64,000 nucleotides of DNA from assembly GCA_049890115.1 (NCBI GenBank), contig JBMHCC010000033.1, positions 1 through 64,000 of the forward strand. The letters run 5' to 3'. Source of the stretch: UBA685 sp049890115 (GTDB lineage: Bacteria; Pseudomonadota; Alphaproteobacteria; Puniceispirillales; Puniceispirillaceae). Shown here one piece after another: positions 43,621 through 52,132 of the stretch (position 1 is its first letter; every line of letters begins with the position of its first letter). The notes below the pieces were generated by a model. The model ran no database searches. It had not been told where the DNA came from and saw nothing but the letters and a program-made list of their open reading frames with translations. Position numbers and translations under genes: made by a program.

Positions 43621-45120
43621 ATGTCTGATTTACTGAGCCGCGATGATTATCTGGCACTTGCTGCTGAATTAACCATTCCATCTGCCTGTTTTATTGATGG
43701 CAGCTTTCACAATGCCTCTGGGCCTGTGCTTGAAACCACAAACCCTGCGACAGGTGCTGTGCTGGCCAGCATTGCGATGGCAACGAAAGATGATGTCACT
43801 CTGGCTGTTGATAAAGCAAGAGAGGCCTTTGATTCTGGTATTTGGTCACAAACTCATCCAAGTGCCAGAAAAGAGGTTTTGATAAAGCTGGCAAAGCTGA
43901 TCAAGCGTAATCGCCACCAGATGGCAGTTATGGAATCGCTAGATAGTGGTAAGCCGATTTCTGACTGTGCTGAAATTGATATTCCAGAAGCGATAAACAC
44001 CATCATCTGGCATGCAGAGGCGATTGATAAGATTTATGATGATACCGCACCAGCTGGCCCTGATGCGATGGCAATGATTGTCAGAGAACCCATTGGTGTT
44101 GTAGGATGCGTGCTGCCATGGAATTTTCCGCTTTTGATGCTGGCCTGGAAATTAGGGCCAGCGCTTGCCGCTGGTAACAGCCTGATTGTCAAACCTGCTG
44201 AACAGACACCATTAACCGCCTTATATCTAGCGCAGCTTGCTGGCGAAGCTGGCTTGCCACGCGGTGTCTTACAGGTGCTTGTTGGTGATGGGCCAACCAC
44301 TGGTGAGCCTCTTGGTCTGCATCCAGATGTTGATATGATTGCCTTTACTGGCTCAACTGAGACAGGCAAACGGTTTTTATCCTATTCAGCACAATCTAAT
44401 ATGAAGAAAATTACGCTGGAATGCGGCGGCAAAAACCCTGCTATTGTGATGGATGATGCCGAAGATTTAGAGGCTGTCTCTGCTCATATTGCCAATGGCG
44501 CCTTTTGGAATCTAGGCCAAAATTGCTCTGCTATTTCGCGTGTGATTGTTCATGAAGATATCAAAGATGCACTCATTGCAAAATTACAGGCACATATCAA
44601 AGAATGGCGCCAAGGTGACCCGCTTGACCCATCTCATAAGCTAGGTGTGCTGATTGATGAGGGCCATCATGCCAAGGTGCAATCTTTCATTGATGATGCC
44701 ACAAAAGAGGGCTGTTCTGTGATAGCACAATCATCATCAGACAAGCTTGGTCCCATTATATTTGATGTCACAAATCACGATGCGACATTAGCAAAAGATG
44801 AGGTTTTTGGCCCTGTGCTAGCTATCATCACTGTGAAGAGTTTTGATGAAGCTGTGCTGATTGCTAATCAGACCAATTATGGCCTTGCTGCTAGTGTCTT
44901 TACCGCAAATCTAAAACGTGGCTTGCGTGCTGCCAGAGCCATTAAAGCAGGCACAGTAACGGTAAATTCCTATGGTGAAGGTGATGCCACAACACCTTTT
45001 GGCGGTTATAAGGAATCTGGCTTTGGTGGCCGTGATAATGGCCTGGCGGCTCATGACCAATTTACCGAGATTAAAACCATCTGGCTTGATCTGACTGACA
45101 CAGCTCAGGATGAGATGTGA
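43621..45120 (+). CDS. NAD(P)-dependent aldehyde dehydrogenase (PuuC-like)
   Basis: A 499-residue aldehyde dehydrogenase. The active-site blocks are LECGGKNPAIV (catalytic Glu) and WNLGQNCSAISRV (catalytic Cys), and VLPWNFPLLMLAWKLGPALAAGN marks the NAD site. It most resembles gamma-glutamyl-gamma-aminobutyraldehyde and related dehydrogenases. AAAGGAG precedes the ATG, 12 bases after the DapA-type gene. In the proposed hydroxyproline-type route it would oxidise 2-oxoglutarate semialdehyde to 2-oxoglutarate; polyamine-derived aldehydes are an alternative. Its stop codon shares a base with the next ATG (TGATG). Confidence 0.88.
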   Translation: MSDLLSRDDYLALAAELTIPSACFIDGSFHNASGPVLETTNPATGAVLASIAMATKDDVTLAVDKAREAFDSGIWSQTHPSARKEVLIKLAKLIKRNRHQMAVMESLDSGKPISDCAEIDIPEAINTIIWHAEAIDKIYDDTAPAGPDAMAMIVREPIGVVGCVLPWNFPLLMLAWKLGPALAAGNSLIVKPAEQTPLTALYLAQLAGEAGLPRGVLQVLVGDGPTTGEPLGLHPDVDMIAFTGSTETGKRFLSYSAQSNMKKITLECGGKNPAIVMDDAEDLEAVSAHIANGAFWNLGQNCSAISRVIVHEDIKDALIAKLQAHIKEWRQGDPLDPSHKLGVLIDEGHHAKVQSFIDDATKEGCSVIAQSSSDKLGPIIFDVTNHDATLAKDEVFGPVLAIITVKSFDEAVLIANQTNYGLAASVFTANLKRGLRAARAIKAGTVTVNSYGEGDATTPFGGYKESGFGGRDNGLAAHDQFTEIKTIWLDLTDTAQDEM

Positions 45121-46475
45121 TGCCGCAAAAGCATATTGTCAAAAAGCTGCCTCGTGATCCTGGTCCGGCTGCGTGGAATGAGATTTTAGGGCCCGCACCA
45201 TCCTATCCGATTGCTGAGGGTGACATCACAGCAGATTGGCTGATTATTGGCGGCGGTTTTGCTGGCCTATCTGCTGCTAAACGCCTTAGTGAATTGCGTG
45301 GCGGCGATAAGATTATCGTGATTGATGCCTGTCATATTGCAAGCGGCCCTGCTGGTCGCAATTCTGGTTTTATGATCGATTTGCCACATGAATTAGGTGA
45401 TGATGGCTATACCAGCTCAGAGGATATTGACCGCAAACAAATTACCCTAAACCGTCATGCTCAAGATTTTGCCAAAGCTAATGCGGCAGAATTTGAAATG
45501 GCAGCAGAAGCTGTTGCAGCTGTTGGCAGAGTGAATGGTGCGGTGAATGCTAGCGGTAAAAAACATAATGATGATTATGCCGACCATTTAACTAAGCTTG
45601 GCGAAGATTTCACCCATTTATCATCAGATGATATGGAATCCCTAACAGGTTCCTCATTTTATAGCTCTGGTTTATTCATGCCAGGTGCTGTGATGTTGCA
45701 ACCAGCTTTATATATCCGCGAATTGGCAAAGGGGCTATCTGACAAGCAAAGCCGCCCTATTACAATTTATGAAAATAGCCCTGCTATATCCTATCAAAAA
45801 CAGGGGCAGAACTGGCTTGTTGAAACGCCTCATGCACGCATTAGAGCAGGCGCAATTATCATGGCTGTTAATGGTCATGCTGAGAGTTTTGGCTTTTACA
45901 AAAACAAGCTGATGCATGTTTTCACCTATGCTTCTATGACAGATGCTCTAACCAAAACACAGATGAAAAAGTTGGGTGGCTCTTTATCATGGGGCATTAC
46001 GCCATCTGATCCGATGGGCTCAACTGTCAGGCGCCATGATGGCATAGGTGGCAACCGGATTGTGATCCGTAATCGCTGGACCTTTGATCCCGAAATGGCA
46101 ATCAATGACAAGCGGCTTGCCAAATTTGGCAAAGATCATGCCAGGTCATTTCGCCGCCGCTTTCCGATGCTAGATGATGTCTCTATGGCATATCGGTGGT
46201 CAGGGCGTCTTTGTTTATCACGAAATTCTGTTCCTGCATTTGGTGAGCTAGAGACAAACTGGTTTTCTGCCTGCTGTCAAAATGGCTTGGGAACGGCCAA
46301 AGGCACATTGGCAGGCATTGGCGCAGTTGATCTGGCAACAAAGGCCAATTCGCCTATCGTACAAGATTTGCTATCTTATGATGAGCCTGTCACATTGCCG
46401 CCGCGCCCGCTATCAACCATTGGCGCCAATTTGGTGATAAAATGGCGTGAATTAAAAGCAGGGGCAGAGCTGTAA
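45120..46475 (+). CDS. DadA/PuuB-type FAD-dependent amine oxidoreductase
   Basis: A 451-residue FAD enzyme of the D-amino acid/glycine oxidase (DAO) superfamily. The dinucleotide motif is WLIIGGGFAGLSAAKRL (about 41-57), followed by SGPAGRNSGFMIDLPHELG, the form typical of PuuB-like oxidases. The C-terminal WSGRLCLSRNSVPAFGELE and FSACCQNGLGTAKGTLAG bind FAD. Translation is coupled to the ALDH gene through TGATG. It could oxidise a cis-4-hydroxy-D-proline-type product to the pyrroline that the DapA-like enzyme deaminates, or oxidise gamma-glutamylputrescine. It converges with the dehydrogenase gene one base away. Confidence 0.86.
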   Translation: MPQKHIVKKLPRDPGPAAWNEILGPAPSYPIAEGDITADWLIIGGGFAGLSAAKRLSELRGGDKIIVIDACHIASGPAGRNSGFMIDLPHELGDDGYTSSEDIDRKQITLNRHAQDFAKANAAEFEMAAEAVAAVGRVNGAVNASGKKHNDDYADHLTKLGEDFTHLSSDDMESLTGSSFYSSGLFMPGAVMLQPALYIRELAKGLSDKQSRPITIYENSPAISYQKQGQNWLVETPHARIRAGAIIMAVNGHAESFGFYKNKLMHVFTYASMTDALTKTQMKKLGGSLSWGITPSDPMGSTVRRHDGIGGNRIVIRNRWTFDPEMAINDKRLAKFGKDHARSFRRRFPMLDDVSMAYRWSGRLCLSRNSVPAFGELETNWFSACCQNGLGTAKGTLAGIGAVDLATKANSPIVQDLLSYDEPVTLPPRPLSTIGANLVIKWRELKAGAEL

Positions 46476-46476
46476 A

Positions 46477-47616
46477 TCAGCTGATTTCATCAAGGATTTG
46501 TGACAATTCATCTGTGATAGCTTTGGTGCCCATATCGCCGCCAAATTCCATCGGCCGCAGGCGGTTTTGCGCAAAACCTGTATCAACAGCCTGTTCCATT
46601 ACCTGACCAGCTTTTGCCCAATTTTGATTATCGTTTTTGTCAGCAATATAATCAGCCATTAATGCCGCACTTAAAATCGCTGCCAACGGATTGGCTTTGT
46701 CCTGTCCCATAATATCAGGGGCAGACCCATGAGCTGGCTGGAACAAGCCAATATCATCGCCAATCTCACCACAAGCTGCCATGCCCATACCGCCAACAAG
46801 GCCACCTGCTAAATCTGATAAGATATCGCCAAAGATATTTTCAGTGACAAGCACATCAAATTCCCAAGGCTTGCGCACCAAATCCAATGCCATAGCATCA
46901 ACATAATTGGTGTCTTGGATGACATCTGGATAATCTTTGCCAATTTCAAAATAGATCTTGCGGAAAAATGCCATAGAGGCAAAAACATTTGCCTTATCCA
47001 CACAAGTCAATTTACCCATCAGGCCTCGTTCTTTGCGCCTTTGCGCCAGACGATACCCAAAATGATGCAATTTTTCAGAGATCGTGCGGCTAATTTTCAA
47101 AGTCTCATAAACAGCCTCATCACCTTCAATTTTATGGCGATTATGAACAGCAGCTGAATAAAATAAGCCTTCGGTTGATTCTCGCAATATCACAAGATCA
47201 AGAGTGGCGGCACGTTTATCAGCCAGTTTTTGCGGTGCATTGGGATAAGCTTTGACAGGGCGCACACCAGCATAAAGACCAAATTTATCCCGCAACCTTA
47301 AATGAGGTGAAATTTCTGTCCCATCTTCATAACGAATAGCTGGCAATCCAATCGCACCAAGGAAAATCGCATCAGCCTGGCCAGCACGTGCCTCACCATC
47401 TTCTTCAATGTCACGTCCGGTATCACGATACAGACCTGCCCCTGCCTTAATCTCATCAGCGATAAATGGTATCGCGCTTGATTTTGCCAAGGCCTTTTCC
47501 AGTAATGATAGCGCTGATTCAGTCACATCAACACCAATGCCATCACCTTTTATCACCGCAATTTTCGGATTATCCTGCGCCATCATCTCAGCCTTTCTGT
47601 CAGCTGTGTTTTGCAT
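46477..47616 (-). CDS. Isocitrate/isopropylmalate dehydrogenase family (tartrate dehydrogenase-like)
   Basis: A 379-residue NAD(P)-dependent beta-decarboxylating hydroxyacid dehydrogenase. Conserved parts are AVIKGDGIGVDVTE, LRESTEGLFYS, TCVDKANVFAS and the metal site DTNYVDAMALDLVRKPWEFDVLVTENIFGDILSDL. The RESTEG loop differs from the leuB type and resembles tartrate/malate or other specialised members. The first ATG (47616) has AAAGAGA; an internal ATG at 47586 also has AAGG in front and would give an end closer to the family average. Position next to the amine cluster may be fortuitous. Confidence 0.85.
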   Translation of the reverse strand: MQNTADRKAEMMAQDNPKIAVIKGDGIGVDVTESALSLLEKALAKSSAIPFIADEIKAGAGLYRDTGRDIEEDGEARAGQADAIFLGAIGLPAIRYEDGTEISPHLRLRDKFGLYAGVRPVKAYPNAPQKLADKRAATLDLVILRESTEGLFYSAAVHNRHKIEGDEAVYETLKISRTISEKLHHFGYRLAQRRKERGLMGKLTCVDKANVFASMAFFRKIYFEIGKDYPDVIQDTNYVDAMALDLVRKPWEFDVLVTENIFGDILSDLAGGLVGGMGMAACGEIGDDIGLFQPAHGSAPDIMGQDKANPLAAILSAALMADYIADKNDNQNWAKAGQVMEQAVDTGFAQNRLRPMEFGGDMGTKAITDELSQILDEIS

Positions 47617-47714
47617 TTATAGATCTCTTTTTATAGGCATGCCAGATAGGGTCTGCAAGCGTCCCACATTTTTCTTCCATGCGTTAACACTAATTTAATT
47701 TTTACTCATTACAC

Positions 47715-47741
47715 TTTCCATTTGAAGCAAGAAAATGGAGG
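47715..47741 (+). promoter_or_regulatory. Hairpin that sequesters the ribosome binding site of the lipoprotein gene
   Basis: TCCATTT (47717-47723) pairs with AAATGGA (47733-47739) over a 9-base loop, and two G:T wobbles extend the stem to 9 pairs. The Shine-Dalgarno sequence GGAGG lies inside the right arm, seven bases before the ATG at 47748. When folded, the RNA would block initiation. Confidence 0.55.
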
Positions 47742-47747
47742 TTTGTT

Positions 47748-48176
47748 ATGCGTGTGAATCATTATAGCTTTGTTGTTTCAATTTTTCTTATTCTTATTTC
47801 CTATGGCTTATTTGCCTGCAGCTATGCCAGCCATAGCTATCGTGCGCCACATTCAAATAGCGTGGCTGGGCAGCTGGAACATGATCAGAATTTTTGCTAT
47901 AATGTCGCCATTTATGTGCAATCCCAATATGACAATGACATGCCAACTCACATCAAAGCTTATGTCCAGCTCAAAGATGACAAGGATGCGATACCAGCCT
48001 TTGTAAATTTTCAGGTGCATTCACTCTATGATGTTGTCTATCAGCATAAGGGCTTTGATGCAGTTATTGAAAGCTGCCTTGAAAGGCGTGGTCACAAGCT
48101 TGCTGAAACAGAATTGAATAAAAGCGAGCCCTCTTATGGTGAAGCGCGCTATCTGCGTCTCAGCCGTGAGGGCTAA
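47748..48176 (+). CDS. Putative small lipoprotein of unknown function
   Basis: A 142-residue protein that I do not recognise. The N-terminus is basic (MRVNHYS) then strongly hydrophobic, ending in GLFAC, which fits a lipobox with Cys24 as the lipidated residue. The mature part is polar with two more cysteines (NFCYNV and ESCLERR) that might pair in the periplasm. It has a strong GGAGG ribosome binding site buried in a hairpin. It stands alone between the dehydrogenase and cytochrome c' genes. A real gene is likely from the signal sequence and RBS; function is unknown. Confidence 0.6.
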   Translation: MRVNHYSFVVSIFLILISYGLFACSYASHSYRAPHSNSVAGQLEHDQNFCYNVAIYVQSQYDNDMPTHIKAYVQLKDDKDAIPAFVNFQVHSLYDVVYQHKGFDAVIESCLERRGHKLAETELNKSEPSYGEARYLRLSREG

Positions 48177-48300
48177 AAAAGGCAGGCTATATCGCTCACT
48201 TTCACCATTATTGCGTGCTGACATAATGCTCACAAAATGTTGACTATGTACTGGCGGCATCAAATGTCCTGAAAGGGCTTTATGCAAAATAATAATGACA

Positions 48301-48349
48301 ATAAGCGAATTAGTTATTTAGTATAATCTAAATTATCCTTTTCGCTTAT
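48301..48349 (+). promoter_or_regulatory. 9-bp inverted repeat flanking a -10-like element, upstream of cytochrome c'
   Basis: ATAAGCGAA (48301-48309) and TTCGCTTAT (48341-48349) are exact inverted copies with centres 40 bases apart. TATAAT (48322-48327) lies between them, 36 bases before the ATG. A regulator bound to both arms would cover the promoter. No good -35 box is seen, so activation is also possible. Confidence 0.5.
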
Positions 48350-48362
48350 CAGGTCAGGTTTC

Positions 48363-48812
48363 ATGCGTATCCCCCTTATCCTATCAGCTCTATGTCTGAC
48401 GCTTGCTTTTCTATTTCCTATTAGCCTTTCACATGATGCACGCGCCCATGCTGGTGCCACTGGCATTGTCAAAGAACGGATGGATGCGTTCTCGCAAGCA
48501 AGGCAGCAGATGAAAGAAATAGGTGGTGCCTTGCGGGCTAATAATAATGAGATGGTGGCAGAATTATCAGCTAAGATGCTGCCTTGGGCCGAAACAATGG
48601 GAGATTATTTCCCAGAAGGAACAGATGGCGCCCCTTCAGAAGCATCAGCTGCTATCTGGTCTGATCCAGATGGATTTGCTGAAAAAATAGCTGCTTATCG
48701 TCAGGCACTGATCAATTTGAATGAGATAGCATTAGCCAATGGCGATACCAAAACAGCCTTTGGCGCTGTGTCTGCTAGTTGTAAATCATGCCATAGAGCC
48801 TATCGCAATTAA
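48363..48812 (+). CDS. Cytochrome c' (class II c-type cytochrome)
   Basis: A 149-residue exported cytochrome with a Sec signal peptide (about 1-28, ending in SHDARAHA). The mature protein is a four-helix bundle sequence typical of cytochrome c' and has the heme attachment site CKSCH close to the C-terminus, as this class requires. Members bind nitric oxide and help protect against it. It ends four bases from the oppositely oriented DMT transporter. Expression is probably controlled through the inverted repeat in front of it. Confidence 0.9.
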   Translation: MRIPLILSALCLTLAFLFPISLSHDARAHAGATGIVKERMDAFSQARQQMKEIGGALRANNNEMVAELSAKMLPWAETMGDYFPEGTDGAPSEASAAIWSDPDGFAEKIAAYRQALINLNEIALANGDTKTAFGAVSASCKSCHRAYRN

Positions 48813-48816
48813 GGCA

Positions 48817-49707
48817 TTATTTCGACGCATCTGTCAGGCCAAAACGCAAGCCAGCAACCACTAATATAAAGCCTATCAGATGATAGCTATGGATAGGCTC
48901 ACCTAGGATGGTGACAGCAAGACCAGCTGCGGCAACAGGCAACCAGTAAAAAAAGACACCAGCTCTGTTTGGCCCCAAAGTAGCAACCGCAGATGTGAAA
49001 AATTTATAGGCTAAAAAAGCAGGGCCAATGACGATATAGCTCATCGCCAAAATCGTGCCTGAATACAGAACCATTCTGGCACCGCTGGCATATTCATAAA
49101 GCATCAAGGGCAATAATTCGATAGCACCAACACAAAATAGCACAAACAAGAATGACCATTGGCTAATCTGAGGTGCAGCACGCAAAGAAACCGAAAAAAT
49201 ACCATAGGATAAAATCGCAAGCACCATCAGAAAATCGCCAAAATTAACAGATAGCGATAATAAGCGTGAAACATCACCTTGTGCGATAATCACAACCACC
49301 CCAAAAGTTGATAGCCCCATCCCAAATGATTGCAGATAGCTGGTGCGACTGCGATAGGCAATCCGGTCAAGAATGGCAACCAGAACAGGCATGGCTGTTT
49401 GGATAAGGCCAACATTCGTCGCACTGGTGAAATTCAGCGCGTAATATTGCAACGTATTATAGCAGCCAATGCCAAATGTGCCGATGAAGATCAATGTCCA
49501 TTTATATTCGACAATCACTGCCCAATCTTTGCGTAAAGGAGGGCGCATAACAATCAAGATTAACAGCCCAGCTAGAACCCAGCGCCAAAATGCAAGCTGA
49601 AAGGGCGGCAAATCTTCATAGAACATCCGCCCAACAATGGCATTACCAGCCCATAATGACATGGTGATAAATAACAAAAATAGTGCTGTGCGCTCTGATA
49701 CCTTCAT
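48817..49707 (-). CDS. DMT superfamily (EamA) transporter
   Basis: A 296-residue inner-membrane protein with two EamA repeats and about ten hydrophobic helices. Typical blocks are FQLAFWRWVLAGLL in the first half and GPNRAGVFFYWLPVAAAGLAVTILGEPI in the second half. Members export amino acids, metabolites or drugs. Two GTG codons precede the ATG at 49707; AGGAG lies six bases before that ATG, so it is chosen. The substrate is unknown. Confidence 0.88.
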   Translation of the reverse strand: MKVSERTALFLLFITMSLWAGNAIVGRMFYEDLPPFQLAFWRWVLAGLLILIVMRPPLRKDWAVIVEYKWTLIFIGTFGIGCYNTLQYYALNFTSATNVGLIQTAMPVLVAILDRIAYRSRTSYLQSFGMGLSTFGVVVIIAQGDVSRLLSLSVNFGDFLMVLAILSYGIFSVSLRAAPQISQWSFLFVLFCVGAIELLPLMLYEYASGARMVLYSGTILAMSYIVIGPAFLAYKFFTSAVATLGPNRAGVFFYWLPVAAAGLAVTILGEPIHSYHLIGFILVVAGLRFGLTDASK

Positions 49708-49919
49708 CACCACTCCTGTTAGAAAAACAACCTAGTATCTGTTATCATCATCACTGATAAGCTAGATAGTCTTAGCATAACATCTCATCCAATCCTCAGA
49801 TTAAATTTGAAAAGCACTGACAATAATCTGATAACAAAATGGCAAAGACTGGCTGTTTTGCGATAACCTTATGATAGGGTGCTAGAATAAAAGCAGGAAT
49901 GATAAAGGATAGCGCGCGC

Positions 49920-50603
49920 ATGCAAAGCAAACATATCTTGATTTATGGTGATTCTAATAGCTGGGGCTATCTAGATGATGGGTCTGGTTTACGCTATGAT
50001 AAAAGATGGCCTGTTATGATGCAAAATCATCTGGCGCAAAAAACAGGGGTAAATATCACCCTTATCGAAGAAGCCTTGCCAGGGCGCACCTCGGCCTATC
50101 CTGATAAGCAAGAAGGGCCAGAATATAATGGCTTGCCTTATTTGCGTCCCTGTCTTCTTAGCCATGCACCAGTTGATTTGGTTCTGATTATGCTTGGCAC
50201 AAATGATTGCAAAGCCAGATTTGAAGCATCATCTGATGCGATTACTGATAATATGGTCCAGCTTGCTAAAATCGTCCGCCGCACACCAGCAGGGCGTGGC
50301 AAATGGCGCGAGGCACCCTCTCCTATGGTTGGGGTCATTGCGCCAGCATCTCTTGGGGAAAAAACAGATGATCCCAGCTGGATACGATATCAGGAATGGC
50401 AGGGCGGGCGCGCCAAATCACAAAGCTTTTTTGACTTATTATCACCAAAAATAACGGCTCTTCAGGATGACCAGATATTCTGCCTTAATGCCAATGATGC
50501 TATCACACCCTCAGATAAAGACCCTATTCATTGGCCAGCTTCAGAACATGTGAAGATGGGGCAATTTGTGGCAGATGCGATAGCGCCAAGGCTAGCTGAT
50601 TAG
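49920..50603 (+). CDS. SGNH/GDSL-family hydrolase
   Basis: A 227-residue esterase or acyl hydrolase. The block I motif IYGDSNSWGY supplies the nucleophilic Ser, LIMLGTNDCK is block III with the oxyanion Asn, and IHWPASEHVKMG near the C-terminus gives the catalytic Asp/His pair (DPIHW). There is no signal peptide, so it is cytoplasmic. The frame is open to an ATG at 49899, but AAAGGA at 49904-49909 precedes the ATG at 49920 and is a better signal. It converges with the first sulfatase gene, overlapping it by four bases. Confidence 0.85.
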   Translation: MQSKHILIYGDSNSWGYLDDGSGLRYDKRWPVMMQNHLAQKTGVNITLIEEALPGRTSAYPDKQEGPEYNGLPYLRPCLLSHAPVDLVLIMLGTNDCKARFEASSDAITDNMVQLAKIVRRTPAGRGKWREAPSPMVGVIAPASLGEKTDDPSWIRYQEWQGGRAKSQSFFDLLSPKITALQDDQIFCLNANDAITPSDKDPIHWPASEHVKMGQFVADAIAPRLAD

Positions 50604-52132
50604 GCCATCCCGACTTGCACCTGCAAAGGCAGGCGATCATCAGGGCGGCTTTCCAGCATCGCGGTTAGCTCTGCTTGCAAATCAGCGTAATCTTCATGAT
50701 CAAACAGATTCTGCAGCTCATAAGGATCAGCGGCTAGATCATACATCTCACCAGCACCTGAGATCCTATCTATTGTGAGCTTGGCTGTTTTGGTTCGCAC
50801 TGTCTGCAATGATAAAGCAATGCCTGCTCTGGTTGGCAGCAATTCCCATTCATTCAACGCAAAATCACGATTTGCGCCATCTTCCAACACAGGACGAAGT
50901 GAGCTGCCATGTTGTGACAGGCTTGGCGTTGTGTTGGCATAATCAATAAAGGTGGCTGCTAAATCCAAAGTAGAAACAGGTTCATCACAAATCGCATTTG
51001 CCGCAATATCAGGCCCACGCATAATCAGTGGCACACGCAACAAGCCTTCATAATGCATCGGCCCTTTAAGCACCAGGCCATGATCACCAAGCCAATCGCC
51101 ATGATCAGAGCTATAAATAACAATGGTATTATCGGCTAGCCCTTGTTCGTCTAAAACCTCCATCAGACGACCGACCTGATGGTCAATAAGCGCAATCTGG
51201 CCATAGGTATTTGCGATGATTTCAGCAAGTTGCTCATCTGTTTGCTCTTGGATGCGGCTGTATTTTTTGCGTGTTTCAGCATTTTTCTTTGTGCCTGTTG
51301 GCTCTGCTGTCAGCACCTGTTCATGCCACCAGGGACGCCCGTCAAAATGACGTTTGCGATATTTTGGCAAATCAACTTCAGCTGGGTCATGTAAATGAGA
51401 CCAAGGCTCTGGGGCATCAAAGGGATGATGGGGATCAGGAAAGCTAACCCAGGCACAAAATGGCTCATCACCGCGGTTATCTTGCTGAAGCCAATTTATC
51501 GCTCTATCTGCTGTCCAAGTGGAATTGTGAAATGCCACAGGCAATTTTGAATGCCAAGTCTGGGCAGCGCCTTTGGTGTCTTTGGCATTTTCATTATAAA
51601 GCCTGTTTAACTCCTCACCTCGCCCATTCTTATGATACCATCTTTCATAATGTTGGCCACGTGGCGGTGCTTCTGGCAAGAACCAATTATGACCAATCAA
51701 CATCAATTCAACATGCTCGAAACCCATATAGGGGCCATTCCAGCTATCAGGATAATTTGCTGAGGATTTCACACATTCAGCTGTGCCAGAGCCCTCTTCT
51801 GAAAAGGTATGATAGGTGGAAAAATGTGCTTTACCAAAAAAAGCTGTCTGATAGCCAGAACGCGCCAATGTACCAGCAAAACCTGCCTCACCAATTTCAG
51901 GGTTCAGGTCAATACCATTATCATGAACACCATGTGTGCGTGGCAACTGGCCTGTCAGGATAGAGGCTCTGGCAGGCTGGCAAATCACACATGGGGTTAT
52001 CGCACTATGAAAGCGCGTGCCTTGGCGTGCCAATCTATCTAGATGAGGTGTTTTAATCTTGCGCCCTTCAATACCAAGGCAATCTGCCCGATGCTGATCA
52101 GCTGTGATAAATAGGATATTTGGTCTGCTCAT
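50600..52132 (-). CDS. Type I sulfatase without signal peptide (choline-sulfatase-like)
   Basis: A 510-residue alkaline-phosphatase-superfamily sulfatase. The formylglycine motif is CQPARASILTGQ with Cys51 and Arg55, and metal ligands lie in ITADQH near residue 12 and YSSDHGDWLGDHG. It begins directly with MSRPNILFITADQ, so it is cytoplasmic. Its ATG overlaps the tctA stop codon (ATGA), placing it in one operon with the tctCBA transporter. It therefore probably hydrolyses a small sulfate ester that the transporter imports. No formylglycine-generating enzyme is in the window. Phosphonate monoester hydrolase activity is a possible alternative. Confidence 0.88.
   Translation of the reverse strand: MSRPNILFITADQHRADCLGIEGRKIKTPHLDRLARQGTRFHSAITPCVICQPARASILTGQLPRTHGVHDNGIDLNPEIGEAGFAGTLARSGYQTAFFGKAHFSTYHTFSEEGSGTAECVKSSANYPDSWNGPYMGFEHVELMLIGHNWFLPEAPPRGQHYERWYHKNGRGEELNRLYNENAKDTKGAAQTWHSKLPVAFHNSTWTADRAINWLQQDNRGDEPFCAWVSFPDPHHPFDAPEPWSHLHDPAEVDLPKYRKRHFDGRPWWHEQVLTAEPTGTKKNAETRKKYSRIQEQTDEQLAEIIANTYGQIALIDHQVGRLMEVLDEQGLADNTIVIYSSDHGDWLGDHGLVLKGPMHYEGLLRVPLIMRGPDIAANAICDEPVSTLDLAATFIDYANTTPSLSQHGSSLRPVLEDGANRDFALNEWELLPTRAGIALSLQTVRTKTAKLTIDRISGAGEMYDLAADPYELQNLFDHEDYADLQAELTAMLESRPDDRLPLQVQVGMA

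Noticed and set aside
51460..52042. Overlapping plus-strand ORFs of 167 and 77 residues
   Set aside because: They lie antisense within the first sulfatase gene, and their sequence is rich in His, Tyr and Gln as expected from the reverse of that gene.
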